A stretch of DNA of 64,000 nucleotides from an uncultured Victivallales bacterium (GCA_934644965.1 CAKUDG010000017.1:1-64000), one strand, 5' to 3'; shown: positions 53,892 through 62,788, numbered from the stretch's first letter. Notes: generated from the letters alone by a model not told the origin. A program made the numbers and translations.

Positions 53892-54614
53892 ATGAAGAAC
53901 GCCATCATCCCACTCAGAAGAAGAATCTTTCCCGGACAGCGGAACACGCCCTCACGGATCAGGGGCTTCACCTTGCTGGAGCTGATCGTTGTCATTTCCG
54001 TGATGCTGCTTGTGCTGGGGCTTGCCGTCACTTCGTTCCGGGGGGAGTCTCCGGCGAGGCTGCTGGAGCGCTCCACTCTGGAATTCGAATCGTTCTGCGC
54101 CGCAGTGCGCTATCAGGCCATGGAGAAGGGTGAAGACCGGATCGTGGTCTTCGTCCCTGAAACGCGCGTATTCCGGATGCGGATCCCCGCGCCCTCCGCT
54201 GACGATGAGGATGGAAACGGAGCATACGGGGAAATCTTCTTCCCGAACGGGGAAAACAGCAGTCTTCCGGAGGATGCCTTCCTCTTCGGAAACACCCCGG
54301 AGGAGGGGAAGTCCTCCATTCAATGGATTCTTCCGGAGGCTTTTGTTCTGGAGTGGGATTCCATTTCCTCCGGCTCTTTCCCGGATTCTCCGGAAAGTCC
54401 GGAAGAAGAGGAATATGAACTTTTCCGCTTCTTCCCGAACGGATCCGCGACCGGGAAACGGAAACTTTCCTTCCGCATGAAGGGAATGACCCGAACAATG
54501 GAAGTCTCCGCTCTGACCGGTCTGCTGCGCGTGACGAAGGAATCCTCCGGCATGGACTTCGGCGGAAACAATCAAGAAGAAGACGGAAAAAGAAAAGGAT
54601 GGGTTTCTCCATGA
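53892..54614 (+). CDS. Minor pseudopilin, GspH-like
   Basis: 240 aa. N-terminal RIRGFTLLELIVVISVMLLV with the usual Gly at -1, then LGLAVTSFRGESPARLLERS. The soluble domain ends RTMEVSALTGLLRV, similar to the end of GspH. The acidic inserts (SADDEDGNGAYG, SPEEEEYELF) are lineage-specific. Its stop overlaps the next start by ATGA. Confidence 0.85.
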   Translation: MKNAIIPLRRRIFPGQRNTPSRIRGFTLLELIVVISVMLLVLGLAVTSFRGESPARLLERSTLEFESFCAAVRYQAMEKGEDRIVVFVPETRVFRMRIPAPSADDEDGNGAYGEIFFPNGENSSLPEDAFLFGNTPEEGKSSIQWILPEAFVLEWDSISSGSFPDSPESPEEEEYELFRFFPNGSATGKRKLSFRMKGMTRTMEVSALTGLLRVTKESSGMDFGGNNQEEDGKRKGWVSP

Positions 54615-55078
54615 AAAAACACTCTTTCTTCTCTTATCCTTTTTTCTCTTCCAGTTTTCCGGAGAACCCCCAGGGGCGCTCTTCGCGTTTCACGCTTCTG
54701 GAAGTTGTGATATCCCTGGCCATTCTCGGGGTTTCCCTGACGGTGTTGCTGCAGTTTGCGGCGGACTCGCAGAAACGCATCGGCAAAAGTCATGAAAGAT
54801 GGCGCGAGACCCACATGCTCATGCAGGGCGCGGAATACCTGCTGCTTCACGAACGGGCGGTTCTCCATGTGCCCGAACGATTTTTCCCGTATGAGGATTA
54901 CCGGATTGAGTGCAGTTACGAGGAGGCGGAGGGACTGCCGGAGGAATACAGCTCCCTGCCGGGACAGCTGCAACTGTATGCCTGCAGGATCTCGCTGATC
55001 CGCCTGAGCGACGGAAAGGAGGTGGACCATGTCACCGTGGACCGGATCGGATATGACACGGAACTTCAGGAAGAATAA
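54611..55078 (+). CDS. Minor pseudopilin, GspI-like
   Basis: 155 aa. N-terminal leader of about 30 residues rich in Phe/Ser, then RSSRFTLLEVVISLAILGVS with Arg at -1. The short soluble domain ends RLSDGKEVDHVTVDRIGYD. Order and size fit GspI. It overlaps the GspH-like stop by 4 bases and the next gene by 26. Confidence 0.8.
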   Translation: MKKHSFFSYPFFSSSFPENPQGRSSRFTLLEVVISLAILGVSLTVLLQFAADSQKRIGKSHERWRETHMLMQGAEYLLLHERAVLHVPERFFPYEDYRIECSYEEAEGLPEEYSSLPGQLQLYACRISLIRLSDGKEVDHVTVDRIGYDTELQEE

Positions 55079-55730
55079 GAGAAAAAGACGTTTCACGCTG
55101 ATCGAACTGATGGTGGCGCTGACTCTTCTGCTCTTTGTCGGACTCATTGTCGGAAGCATATCCGTGACATTTTACAAAGCCTGGAACCGTTCTCTCAAAC
55201 ATTCCATCGCTCTCCGGGAATACAGTGCCATCGACCGGGTCATGGACCTTGCAGTCCGCAATCTGATCCCCTTCCACTGGCCGGACCGCGACGATCTGAA
55301 CAAATCCGTGCTCGTCTTTGAAGGTCAGCCCGACTCCATTCACTTCACCACCCTCCGCCGTGCCTATGCATCCGGGAACGGAGAAGGCGCTTTTCTCTTC
55401 ATCCGTCTGCGTCTGGAAGACGGCTGTCTCAAGGCGTTCTATTCCTTTTTCCCCCGTCTGCCCGACACGGAGGAAACGGATCTGGAATTCACCGGGGAAG
55501 TCCTTGCCGAACAGGTCCGGTCTCTGAGTTTCCTGTATGCGGAAAGGAATTCGGCAGGCGTCGTGGAATGGGTTGACACGTGGGAGGAGGAGGATCATCC
55601 CTCTCCTCCGCTTGCCGTCCAGATGACCGTCGAATGGGAAGACGGAAGAATCGAATCCTGGCTCCGGCGCACGGCAGGAAGCGGCGCCTACAGCACTTTC
55701 GGTGTCCATGAAACCGGGGAGGTCATCTGA
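55053..55730 (+). CDS. Minor pseudopilin, GspJ-like
   Basis: 225 aa. N-terminal KRRFTLIELMVALTLLLFVG with Arg at -1. The soluble domain contains SLSFLYAERNSAGVVEWVDT and AVQMTVEWEDGRIESW, the strand pattern seen near the C-terminus of GspJ. It would join the GspIJK tip complex. Confidence 0.82.
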   Translation: MTRNFRKNKRKRRFTLIELMVALTLLLFVGLIVGSISVTFYKAWNRSLKHSIALREYSAIDRVMDLAVRNLIPFHWPDRDDLNKSVLVFEGQPDSIHFTTLRRAYASGNGEGAFLFIRLRLEDGCLKAFYSFFPRLPDTEETDLEFTGEVLAEQVRSLSFLYAERNSAGVVEWVDTWEEEDHPSPPLAVQMTVEWEDGRIESWLRRTAGSGAYSTFGVHETGEVI

Positions 55731-55734
55731 AAAA

Positions 55735-56946
55735 ATGCATGAGCCCATGAAAAAGATCCCGGAATGCTTCTTCCGGAGCCTTCCCGGAAAAGATGCAGAA
55801 ACGGGAGCTCCCAAATCTCCCTTTGTCTGCGGGAGAAGAAGAAAACGAGCCGAATCGGGAGCAGCGCTCCTGCCGGTGCTCTGTCTGATTTTCAGCGCAT
55901 CGCTTCTGGTAATGGGAATGCTCGCCATGTCGCAGTACAGCGCTTGGACTTCAGCTTCCCAGACAGGGCTTCAGCATTCGATGTATCTGCTGGAAGGGGC
56001 GGCAAACCGGATCCAGTGGCTGGTGTCCGCAGAGCGGAACCAGCATCCCTCCATCCGTTTCGACAGCTTCGACTATTCGGACGATTCCTACGATCATTAT
56101 CTCCCCGACGGCCTCCCGCACAGCATCGACTACTACGGCACAACACTCCGTTTCACGCTCCACGACACCGCAGGCGGCCTGGATTTCTCCTCCTCTTCCT
56201 GGCAGCGCACTCTCCAGCGCCTGAAACTCCATTCAGAGACCGATTCGGAATTCATCGATTCCCTGGACCGCCTCAGCGCCATCCTCTCCGATTACAGCGA
56301 CAGCAACGACGATACACGCACCGACGGAAGAGAAATCACCGAATACGAACAATCCGCCATGGAACCCCTCCCCCGCAACTCCGCCTGGCTCTGGAGGGAA
56401 GAGCTCTTTTACATCCCCGAATTCACCGCCCTTTTCCCCCCGGACCGTTACGGACGTCTTTCATCCATCCGTCTGATTCCGCCGGAAAATGTTCTGAATA
56501 CGATTGCCTCTCTCGCATCGACAGTCGTCAGCACGGAGGGAAATTCCCCCGGAGGCGGCGGCAACAGCGGAGGCGGGGGAAGAGGAAGCAGACGAAGTTC
56601 AAACAACTCCCTCCGCATGAACGGAAATCCCAGCATCTTCAATGCTCCGGACATCTATTTCAAAAGCGTCTGCGGCCTGGAGGATTCGGAAATTGAAAGC
56701 GTCCGCGCCGCATTGAAGGCGTATCGGACAGACAGAACTCCTCTCAACAGCTCTCTCGACACTCTCCTCCTCGGCAAACTTTCCTCCGGACTCACCTGGC
56801 AGCCGGGCCGGCTTTATACCGCGCTTGTGGAAATGGCAGGAGAGGAAAACCGGGTCGGGTACCGCCTTGTCTTTTCCTTCGCCGCCGCAGGAGTCGAAGG
56901 CGTGGAGGACGACCTCGTCCGCTATCTCGAATGGATGTTCTTTTGA
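55735..56946 (+). CDS. Minor pseudopilin, GspK-like
   Basis: 403 aa. N-terminal GAALLPVLCLIFSASLLVMG lacks the Glu5 of other pseudopilins, as GspK does. The large soluble domain has FTLHDTAGGLDFSSSSWQRT, a Gly/Ser/Arg-rich loop (about 272-300) and a helix-hairpin-like ESVRAALKAYRTDRTPL. GspK caps the pseudopilus. Start at 55735 or 55747 (MKKIPE). Last gene of the operon. Confidence 0.85.
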   Translation: MHEPMKKIPECFFRSLPGKDAETGAPKSPFVCGRRRKRAESGAALLPVLCLIFSASLLVMGMLAMSQYSAWTSASQTGLQHSMYLLEGAANRIQWLVSAERNQHPSIRFDSFDYSDDSYDHYLPDGLPHSIDYYGTTLRFTLHDTAGGLDFSSSSWQRTLQRLKLHSETDSEFIDSLDRLSAILSDYSDSNDDTRTDGREITEYEQSAMEPLPRNSAWLWREELFYIPEFTALFPPDRYGRLSSIRLIPPENVLNTIASLASTVVSTEGNSPGGGGNSGGGGRGSRRSSNNSLRMNGNPSIFNAPDIYFKSVCGLEDSEIESVRAALKAYRTDRTPLNSSLDTLLLGKLSSGLTWQPGRLYTALVEMAGEENRVGYRLVFSFAAAGVEGVEDDLVRYLEWMFF

Positions 56947-57422
56947 ACAATCCTTCTGAACAATCCTTCTTCGCCGTATTCAAAGTGCACCGCTCACTGT
57001 AGACATCACACTCTCCATCACGATGGACATCACACAATGGACAGTTCACCGGTGCACAGCGCGTATACGCCTTTCAAGGAATTCCGAATTTCTTTCCGGA
57101 TTTCTTTCCGGATTCCTTTCCGGATTCCTTTCCGGAAGCTTTTGTCAAGGTCTTCTTTCCTCAGAAGATCTGCCACCCCCCCTTCCTCTTTCTCCCCCAT
57201 AGAAGCATGGAAGAAAAGAAAAAAAGAGGAAAAGAAAGAGGAAGTCGGGAAACAGAAAGACACTCTCTCCATACAGCTTCATGCGCCTGAGGAAGAATCA
57301 AAAAACAAAGGACAATGAAGAAAGGATATTCCCCCCTTCTCCAGACTGTCTTACTTACGGACAGCGGAAACTTTTCCAACCTTCCCCTCTCTTCTCTACT
57401 CTTTTCTCCGGCCAGTAGGACG
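56947..57422. other. Convergent intergenic region with simple repeats
   Basis: It holds a duplicated GAACAATCCTTCT (56944-56969 region) and the 12-bp tandem repeat at 57082-57138. Two short opposite frames (about 80-93 codons) cross the repeat and simply translate it. No gene or terminator is supported. Confidence 0.5.
57082..57138. repeat. 12-bp tandem repeat, about 4.7 copies
   Basis: The unit TTCCGGATTYCT is repeated head to tail, with the first copy reading TTCCGAATTTCT. Each unit contains the palindrome TCCGGA except the first. No gene overlaps it. Confidence 0.85.
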
Positions 57423-58151
57423 TCAGTTCTGCTGTGGCGCCGGTGCTGCTGCCTGCTCCTGCCCACTGGAGGGCACTGCAGCAGGAGCAGGAGTCTGAGC
57501 TCCATCGGAAGGGACAGTAGAAGACGGCGGCGTCCCGGCCGCCGCGGGAGGAGGAGGAGCCACCGCTCTGATCCAGGGGAGCTCCGCATATTTCAGACCG
57601 AGCAGCCCGGTTCTCGGGACCTTCCCGGCCGGGGTGAACGGCTTGTCCGCCATATTGCGGAACGGAATAACCGGAGCCGGAACCGAAGTGGAAAAAAGTT
57701 TGAAGCGCAGTTCATAGGCGGGATCCATATCGCCGGTCGGACCGGGATCCTCAATATAGAAAAGGAGACGGTAATATTTGAAGGGATCCAGTCCTTCCGG
57801 ATAGATCCAGTCTTTGGCGGTGTAGAAGGCTTCTCCCTCGGCCATGGCATAGCAGGGATATTCCTTTCCCGCGGGATTGACCAGTGTGTAGTCATACACG
57901 CTGATGGAACGTCCCCTGTCGAAGCGGACGATCAGTTCCGCCCATGCGGGTTTTGCGAAGGCGGCATAGGCATAGACGGCCTCATCGGCAATCTGAGGTT
58001 TGTTTGTGGAAATCTCCGCAGAGAAAACCGTTCCGGAGCGGAAGCGGTCTGTTCGGACGGGAGGCTCCTCCTCCCCCAAAACCGGAATGACGGCGGAGAG
58101 GAGAAAAAAGAACAGAGGCGCAAGGAAATGGGATATGAAATCTCTCATCAA
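57423..58151 (-). CDS. Secreted protein with Pro/Ala-rich C-terminus
   Basis: 242 aa. Signal peptide (LAPLFFFLLSAVIPVLG, cleavage before EEE). A beta-rich domain (about 30-190) contains FAKPAWAELIVRFDRGRSI, YTLVNPAGKEYPCYAMAEGE and YYRLLFYIEDPGPTGDMD. The last 45 residues are low-complexity Pro/Ala/Ser/Gln. No family recognised. It converges on the secretion operon but has its own strand, so any link is only positional. Confidence 0.75.
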   Translation of the reverse strand: MMRDFISHFLAPLFFFLLSAVIPVLGEEEPPVRTDRFRSGTVFSAEISTNKPQIADEAVYAYAAFAKPAWAELIVRFDRGRSISVYDYTLVNPAGKEYPCYAMAEGEAFYTAKDWIYPEGLDPFKYYRLLFYIEDPGPTGDMDPAYELRFKLFSTSVPAPVIPFRNMADKPFTPAGKVPRTGLLGLKYAELPWIRAVAPPPPAAAGTPPSSTVPSDGAQTPAPAAVPSSGQEQAAAPAPQQN

Positions 58152-58527
58152 AGCGTTTCTCCTTTCCTTATTCCTGATGATTCAGAATTGAGAATTACCG
58201 CAATGCGGTGGAAATCGTCATTAATATGAGGTACTGTATCCTTTGCAAGGATGAAAATCAAATCGGGAGGAGAGGATATTCCCGGAGTTTTTGCACGGGG
58301 GAAAGACGCTTCCCGCGGGGAAGATCGGTTTTTCCGGAGGGAAACTCCAAAAAAAAACGACTTATCATTTGCAATGTCAAAGACTTCATGTATAGTATCT
58401 GTCTTTGTCGCTCCTGTTTTGTCATCGGCGGGAGCCTCAGTGCGGAGGCGCGGCATGTTGCGGAGGCCTCCGGGAAACATGAGAAAGTTTTTGTGAATCA
58501 ATACAGGATGAATGAGGGAAAACCGTT
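58152..58527. other. Divergent region upstream of rpsP
   Basis: It holds the rpsP promoter and a leader of about 125 bases. No gene is supported in it. Confidence 0.5.
58369..58396 (+). promoter_or_regulatory. Promoter of the rpsP-trmD-rplS operon
   Basis: TTGCAA (58369-58374) and TATAGT (58391-58396) are 16 bases apart. Transcription would start near 58403. Confidence 0.65.
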
Positions 58528-58833
58528 ATGGTCAAAATCAGATTGAAGAAGACGGGCGCAAAGAATTGGATCAGTTTCAGGATCGTTGTCGCCGATATCC
58601 GCAAACAGCGTGACGGGCGGACGGTCGAGGAACTCGGATACTATGATCCCCGTCACAGCGATGAGAAAGTGAATGTGGAACGTCTGGAATACTGGATTTC
58701 ACAGGGAGCACGCATGAGCGAGACGGTGGAGTCCATCTACAAACGCGCCAAGGACGGCAAGTCGAAGACGGCCGGGACTCCGGATCCGTATGTGAAGAAA
58801 AAGAACTTCAAGAAGAGCTCTGCGGAAAACTGA
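58528..58833 (+). CDS. rpsP: 30S ribosomal protein S16
   Basis: 101 aa. Begins MVKIRLKKTGAKNWISFRIV and has ELGYYDPRHSDEKVNVERLE, the conserved S16 core; the C-terminal tail is Lys/Ser-rich. GAGGG precedes the ATG. First gene of the translation operon. Confidence 0.98.
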   Translation: MVKIRLKKTGAKNWISFRIVVADIRKQRDGRTVEELGYYDPRHSDEKVNVERLEYWISQGARMSETVESIYKRAKDGKSKTAGTPDPYVKKKNFKKSSAEN

Positions 58834-58936
58834 TGGTTTTTTGAAAGGAGCGGTTCAGCCCCCCTCCCTTCCGGCGGAAGGAGAAGATGCGGCGGCCGCT
58901 GCGGCTTTTTCAGAAATTCAGAATTGGAGCTGAATA

Positions 58937-59329
58937 GTGGTTATCAAGGCATTAATGAAGCTTTTCGGCGGCTCCCGGGCGGAGGAAACGGAAAAGAAGA
59001 CGTCCGCCGAGGGGAAGAAGAATCCGCCGCGGAAAAGTTCGGGGACGGCGCCTGCGGAGACATCTCTCCGGGAACTGGAAGGATTTGTCGATTATGCGGT
59101 GAAGGCGCTTGTGGATTATCCCGATGAAGTGAAAATCCATAGTGAGGCCGGCGAAAACGGCAAGGTCATCCGGGTGATCTGCCGCGAGAGCGACCGCGGG
59201 AAAATCATCGGCAAGAAGGGCAAGACGATCATCGCCCTCCGCGCCCTGGTCGCGGGAGCGGCGGGAAGAATGCAGGACCGCGTCACCGTGGAAGTGATGG
59301 ATGACGACGAAGAAGGGGTGAAGGCCTGA
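58937..59329 (+). CDS. KH-domain RNA-binding protein (KhpA/YlqC family)
   Basis: 130 aa, longer than the usual 75-80 because of a charged N-terminal extension (about 1-45). The KH core has LEGFVDYAVKALVDYPDEVK, SDRGKIIGKKGKTIIALRAL with the GKKG loop, and VTVEVMDDD. KhpA-type proteins bind RNA and influence cell-envelope growth in Gram-positives. Start is GTG with GGAG upstream. It occupies the usual site between rpsP and trmD. Confidence 0.9.
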   Translation: MVIKALMKLFGGSRAEETEKKTSAEGKKNPPRKSSGTAPAETSLRELEGFVDYAVKALVDYPDEVKIHSEAGENGKVIRVICRESDRGKIIGKKGKTIIALRALVAGAAGRMQDRVTVEVMDDDEEGVKA

Positions 59330-59345
59330 GAAAAGGACGGAAAGC

Positions 59346-60017
59346 GTGGGCTTGCGCATAGACATCGTAACGCTGTTCCCGGAAATTTTTGAAGGACCGT
59401 TGGGAAGCAGCATCGTCGGCAGAGCGAGAAAAGAGAATATTGTCGAGATCAATACGGTGGATCTGCGCGACTTCACGCATGACCGTCACCGCACGGTGGA
59501 TGACAAACCCTACGGCGGCGGTCCCGGAATGCTGATGAAGATCGAGCCTCTTTACGAGGCGGTGCAAAGTTTGAAAAAAGAAAATTCAAAGGTGATTCTG
59601 ACCAGTCCGCGCGGGGAGCGTTTTACGCAGTCTGCGGCACGGGAACTGTCCGGGGAGTCCCATCTGATCATTCTCTGCGGACACTACGAGGGAGTGGACG
59701 AACGGGTCCGGCTGTCCCTGGTGGACCGGGAGTTTTCGATCGGGGACTATATCCTGACAAGCGGCAATCTCCCCGCCATGGTAATGGCCGATGCGATCAC
59801 CCGGCTCCTTCCCGGAGCGCTCGGAGATCCGGAGTCGGACAGAGACGAATCCTTTGAAAACGGGCTTCTGGAGTATCCGCAGTATACGCGTCCTCCGGAA
59901 TTCAACGGATGGAATGTGCCGGAGATTCTGCTTTCGGGGAATCATGCGGAAATTGAAAAATGGCGGCGTGAGGAATCGCTGAAATCCACGCTGTCGAAGC
60001 GGCCGGATCTGCTGTGA
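59346..60017 (+). CDS. trmD: tRNA (guanine37-N1)-methyltransferase
   Basis: 223 aa. SPOUT-class enzyme with TLFPEIFEGPLGSSIVGRA, GGGPGMLMKIEPLYEAV, LCGHYEGVDERVRL and the knot region SIGDYILTSGNLPAMVMADA; catalytic Asp lies in PESDRDESFENGLLEYPQY. Methylates G37 of tRNAs reading CNN codons and prevents frameshifting. GTG start, 16 bases after the KH gene. Family members usually have GGELPA where this has GNLPA. Confidence 0.97.
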   Translation: MGLRIDIVTLFPEIFEGPLGSSIVGRARKENIVEINTVDLRDFTHDRHRTVDDKPYGGGPGMLMKIEPLYEAVQSLKKENSKVILTSPRGERFTQSAARELSGESHLIILCGHYEGVDERVRLSLVDREFSIGDYILTSGNLPAMVMADAITRLLPGALGDPESDRDESFENGLLEYPQYTRPPEFNGWNVPEILLSGNHAEIEKWRREESLKSTLSKRPDLL

Positions 60018-60074
60018 TGAACACGGATCTGGCCGGCGGAGAGTGCGAATAATCAATAATCGGAGGTTTTGAAT

Positions 60075-60458
60075 ATGAACGTGATTGACAAGATTGAAAA
60101 AGAGCAGTGCAAGAAGGAGGTTGCGGATTTCAAAGTCGGCGACACGGTGAAGGTCTACACCAAAATCGTGGAAGGCACGACGGAACGCATTCAGCTTTTC
60201 ACGGGTGTGGTCATCGCCCGGAAGAACAGCGGCATCCGTGAAACCTTTACCGTCAGACGCCTTTCCTTCGGTTACGGCGTGGAAAAGGTCTTCCCGCTGC
60301 ATTCGCCCAGAATCGACCGGATCGAAGTCGACCGCAAGGGACATGTCAGACGCGCCAAGCTCTATTATCTCAGAGACAAAATCGGCAAAGCCGCCCGCGT
60401 CAAGGAACAGAAATATTTCGGGCCCCAGAGCGCTGCCGCCGCCGCTGCTGCGGAATAA
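60075..60458 (+). CDS. rplS: 50S ribosomal protein L19
   Basis: 127 aa. Signatures KVGDTVKVYTKIVEGTTERI, GVVIARKNSGIRETFTVRRL, YGVEKVFPLHSPRIDRIEV and RRAKLYYLRDKIGKAARVKE. The C-terminus carries an Ala tract. CGGAGG is eight bases before ATG. Confidence 0.98.
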   Translation: MNVIDKIEKEQCKKEVADFKVGDTVKVYTKIVEGTTERIQLFTGVVIARKNSGIRETFTVRRLSFGYGVEKVFPLHSPRIDRIEVDRKGHVRRAKLYYLRDKIGKAARVKEQKYFGPQSAAAAAAAE

Positions 60459-60514
60459 GGCACACCGTCTCCCGAAAAAAACAAAGACGAAACATGCGGG
60501 TGGAGGGGGCTTAT

Positions 60515-61189
60515 ATGGCTCCTGAACACGGTTTTCTCTCTGAACAGGATGAACTCCTCGTCCACGAGCGCTGCAAGTGGAACGAGGGGTTTTCTTTTGT
60601 CGCCGGAATCGATGAGGCGGGACGCGGCTGTCTCGCCGGGCCCGTGGTCGCCGCCGCAGTGGTGTTTTCCGATCGTAAACGGATCCCGGCGGGACTGAAC
60701 GATTCCAAAAAACTTTCCCCGAAGCAGAGAATGTGTCTGAGGGAGATTCTGCTTTCGGATCCGTCCATCTGGACAGCCGTGGCGGAAGTCCATGCTCCGG
60801 AGATTGATTCCTCGGACATTCTCCGCGCCACCTGGAAGGCGATGGCTTCCGCACTCGATTCCCTGCCCTTTGCTCCGGATTTCGTCCTGGTGGACGGGCG
60901 GCCGGTAAAGGGACTTTCCAAAGCTTCTCAGGCCATTGTCAAAGGCGATGCGAAATCGGCTTCGATCGCCGCCGCCAGCATTCTGGCGAAAACACACCGT
61001 GATCTCTGGATGGAACGCGCGGCGGAAAATTATCCCGAATACGCCTTTGAAGTGCATAAGGGGTATGGGACAGAACTGCATCTGGAGCGTCTCCGCCGTT
61101 TCGGATGCTGTCCGCTCCACCGGAAAAGTTTTGCTCCGGTCCGTCAGATTCTGCATCCACCCGTCTGGATCCAGGGAGATCTCTTCTGA
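60515..61189 (+). CDS. rnhB: Ribonuclease HII
   Basis: 224 aa. Catalytic acids in VAGIDEAGRGCLAGPVV (Asp-Glu) and later in VLVDGRPVKG; substrate-binding LNDSKKLSPKQR and SILAKTHRDLWMERAAENYP also present. It removes ribonucleotides and RNA primers from DNA. A GGAGGGGG site precedes ATG 60515. Downstream of rplS is a common place for rnhB. Confidence 0.96.
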   Translation: MAPEHGFLSEQDELLVHERCKWNEGFSFVAGIDEAGRGCLAGPVVAAAVVFSDRKRIPAGLNDSKKLSPKQRMCLREILLSDPSIWTAVAEVHAPEIDSSDILRATWKAMASALDSLPFAPDFVLVDGRPVKGLSKASQAIVKGDAKSASIAAASILAKTHRDLWMERAAENYPEYAFEVHKGYGTELHLERLRRFGCCPLHRKSFAPVRQILHPPVWIQGDLF

Positions 61190-61330
61190 GATGAGAAAAG
61201 AAGGGGGAAGGGCGGAAAGAGAAGGGATCTCTTTCTTCAGGACGATCTATGATTCCAGTCCCATCCGCCCCTGTCTGCGGAAACAGCTTCAGCTCCCCGG
61301 CGTGGGGAGGGGGCAAGGAAGGAAAAACTC

Positions 61331-61906
61331 TCAGAGAAAACGGACTGCCATATACAATTCCGCCGGACGCGTCCCCCGGTTTTCCAGACAATGTTCGACA
61401 TCGCTCTGAAAAGCAATGAAATCCCCGCTTTTCAATTCCGCGCTCCGTTCTCCCGCCGTGACGATGATTTCTCCCTCAAGCACGGTAATGAATTCCTCCG
61501 TCCCCGCAGTATGCGGCAGCGAGCGGTGAAGACAGCCCGGAGCCAGCGTAACCCGGTACAGCTCCAGCGACTCCGCCATGTTCAAAGGAGAATAGACCCG
61601 GAATACCGCAGAGGAGGAATCCGTGGTGGTGACAGCCACATTTTCCGCACGGGTGACATCAAAGAGCCGGGCCTTTCCGGAATCCCCGCGAAGAAGAGGA
61701 TCGAAATCAATTTTCAGGGCATGGGCGATTTTCCAGAGGGTCCCGATCGTCGGATTGACCTTGTCCGCCTCAATCTGGGAAAGCATGGCTTTGGAAACTC
61801 CGCTGGCCGATGCCAGGCTGTCCAGAGTCAGACGCTGTTTCCTCCGTTCCCGTCGAAGATTCTCTCCAATGGCTGGAAAATCAGGGGTATTCTTCTTTTT
61901 ATCCAT
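61331..61906 (-). CDS. XRE-family regulator with C-terminal cupin
   Basis: 191 aa. N-terminal helix-turn-helix (RKQRLTLDSLASASGVSKAM, LSQIEADKVNPTIGTLWKIA) and a C-terminal cupin (EEFITVLEGEIIVTAGE, LKSGDFIAFQSDVEHCLENR). Such regulators sense small molecules, often amino acids or polyamines. Its promoter overlaps an inverted repeat, so autoregulation is likely. It is divergent from the MarC-family gene. Confidence 0.92.
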   Translation of the reverse strand: MDKKKNTPDFPAIGENLRRERRKQRLTLDSLASASGVSKAMLSQIEADKVNPTIGTLWKIAHALKIDFDPLLRGDSGKARLFDVTRAENVAVTTTDSSSAVFRVYSPLNMAESLELYRVTLAPGCLHRSLPHTAGTEEFITVLEGEIIVTAGERSAELKSGDFIAFQSDVEHCLENRGTRPAELYMAVRFL

Positions 61907-61968
61907 TATATTACTCTTTTTTGTAAAATATATTAAAATACAGGCTTGAAAAAAGTGCCTTTTGTTAT

Positions 61969-62004
61969 ACTATAATGAATAAATTCTAAAATATCAAATT
62001 TATT
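61969..62004 (-). promoter_or_regulatory. Promoter and operator of the XRE-cupin gene
   Basis: On the minus strand TTGATA (61992-61997) and TATAGT (61969-61974) are 17 bases apart. A perfect inverted repeat AATAAATT (61978-61985) / AATTTATT (61997-62004) with an 11-base spacer overlaps the -35 and spacer. Confidence 0.6.
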
Positions 62005-62033
62005 TCATAAGAAAAAAGAGGGAGGGTGTTGGG

Positions 62034-62747
62034 ATGACGGGTTTTCTGATGCTTGGGCTCCAGATTCTGATTCTGCTGAATCCGTTTGCGGTGCTTTCGA
62101 CCTTTCTGTCGCTGACACCGGATTATACGCGGGAAGAACGGCGTCAGGTGGTGTTCCGCAGTACGGTCACGGTGATTCTGAGCAGCGTGCTTCTTTATTT
62201 CAGCGGAGGCGTGATCTTTTCTCTTTTCGGGATCAACATGGATGTGTTCCGGATCGGAGGCGGAGTGATTCTGATGGTCTGCGCGGTTTCCCTGGTTGCG
62301 GGAAAAAGCGGAGGAAGTGGTGGAGGTGGTTGTGGTGGTGAATGCCGCGGCGGAATCGGCGAAAACGGATGCCGGAAAAATGCACCGGGAGAGGGAGAGA
62401 AAGAAGAACGCAGGAAGGAGTCTGCTTCCTGCGAGGAATGCTCCGGAGGGGACATTGCCGTGGTCCCGATCGCGATTCCGATGGCGGTCGGGCCGGGAAC
62501 GAGTGCGGGAATCATCGTCATCGGGATGGAGAAAGCCGCCGCATGGGAAACGGTGCTGCATCTGGGAGCGATTCTTTCCGCATCGCTCTTTCTCTGCCTG
62601 CTGCTCCTTGCCGGAACGCAGGCAGAACGTTTCCTGGGAAAACGCGGGATTTCCATCATTACAAAGCTGACGGGGCTTTTCCTTTCCGCAATAGGCGCCG
62701 GAATGATTCTGGAGGGAATCCGGAACTTCTTCCATCTGCAGCTCTAG
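62034..62747 (+). CDS. MarC-family integral membrane protein with Cys/Gly-rich loop
   Basis: 237 aa. Six membrane segments: LILLNPFAVLSTFLSLTPD, VILSSVLLYFSGGVIFSLFG, GGGVILMVCAVSLVAG, then after a loop VPIAIPMAVGPGTSAGIIVI, LHLGAILSASLFLCLLLL and TGLFLSAIGAGMILEGIRNF. The PxAxPxxxGPG motif is the family signature. The loop at about 91-140 is expanded, Gly-rich, and holds five cysteines (100, 104, 113, 133, 136), which is not usual. Transport substrate unknown. Confidence 0.92.
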   Translation: MTGFLMLGLQILILLNPFAVLSTFLSLTPDYTREERRQVVFRSTVTVILSSVLLYFSGGVIFSLFGINMDVFRIGGGVILMVCAVSLVAGKSGGSGGGGCGGECRGGIGENGCRKNAPGEGEKEERRKESASCEECSGGDIAVVPIAIPMAVGPGTSAGIIVIGMEKAAAWETVLHLGAILSASLFLCLLLLAGTQAERFLGKRGISIITKLTGLFLSAIGAGMILEGIRNFFHLQL

Positions 62748-62788
62748 CGCGGGAGCGGAAAAAGGACGGGAAGGGACGCGACGACAAA

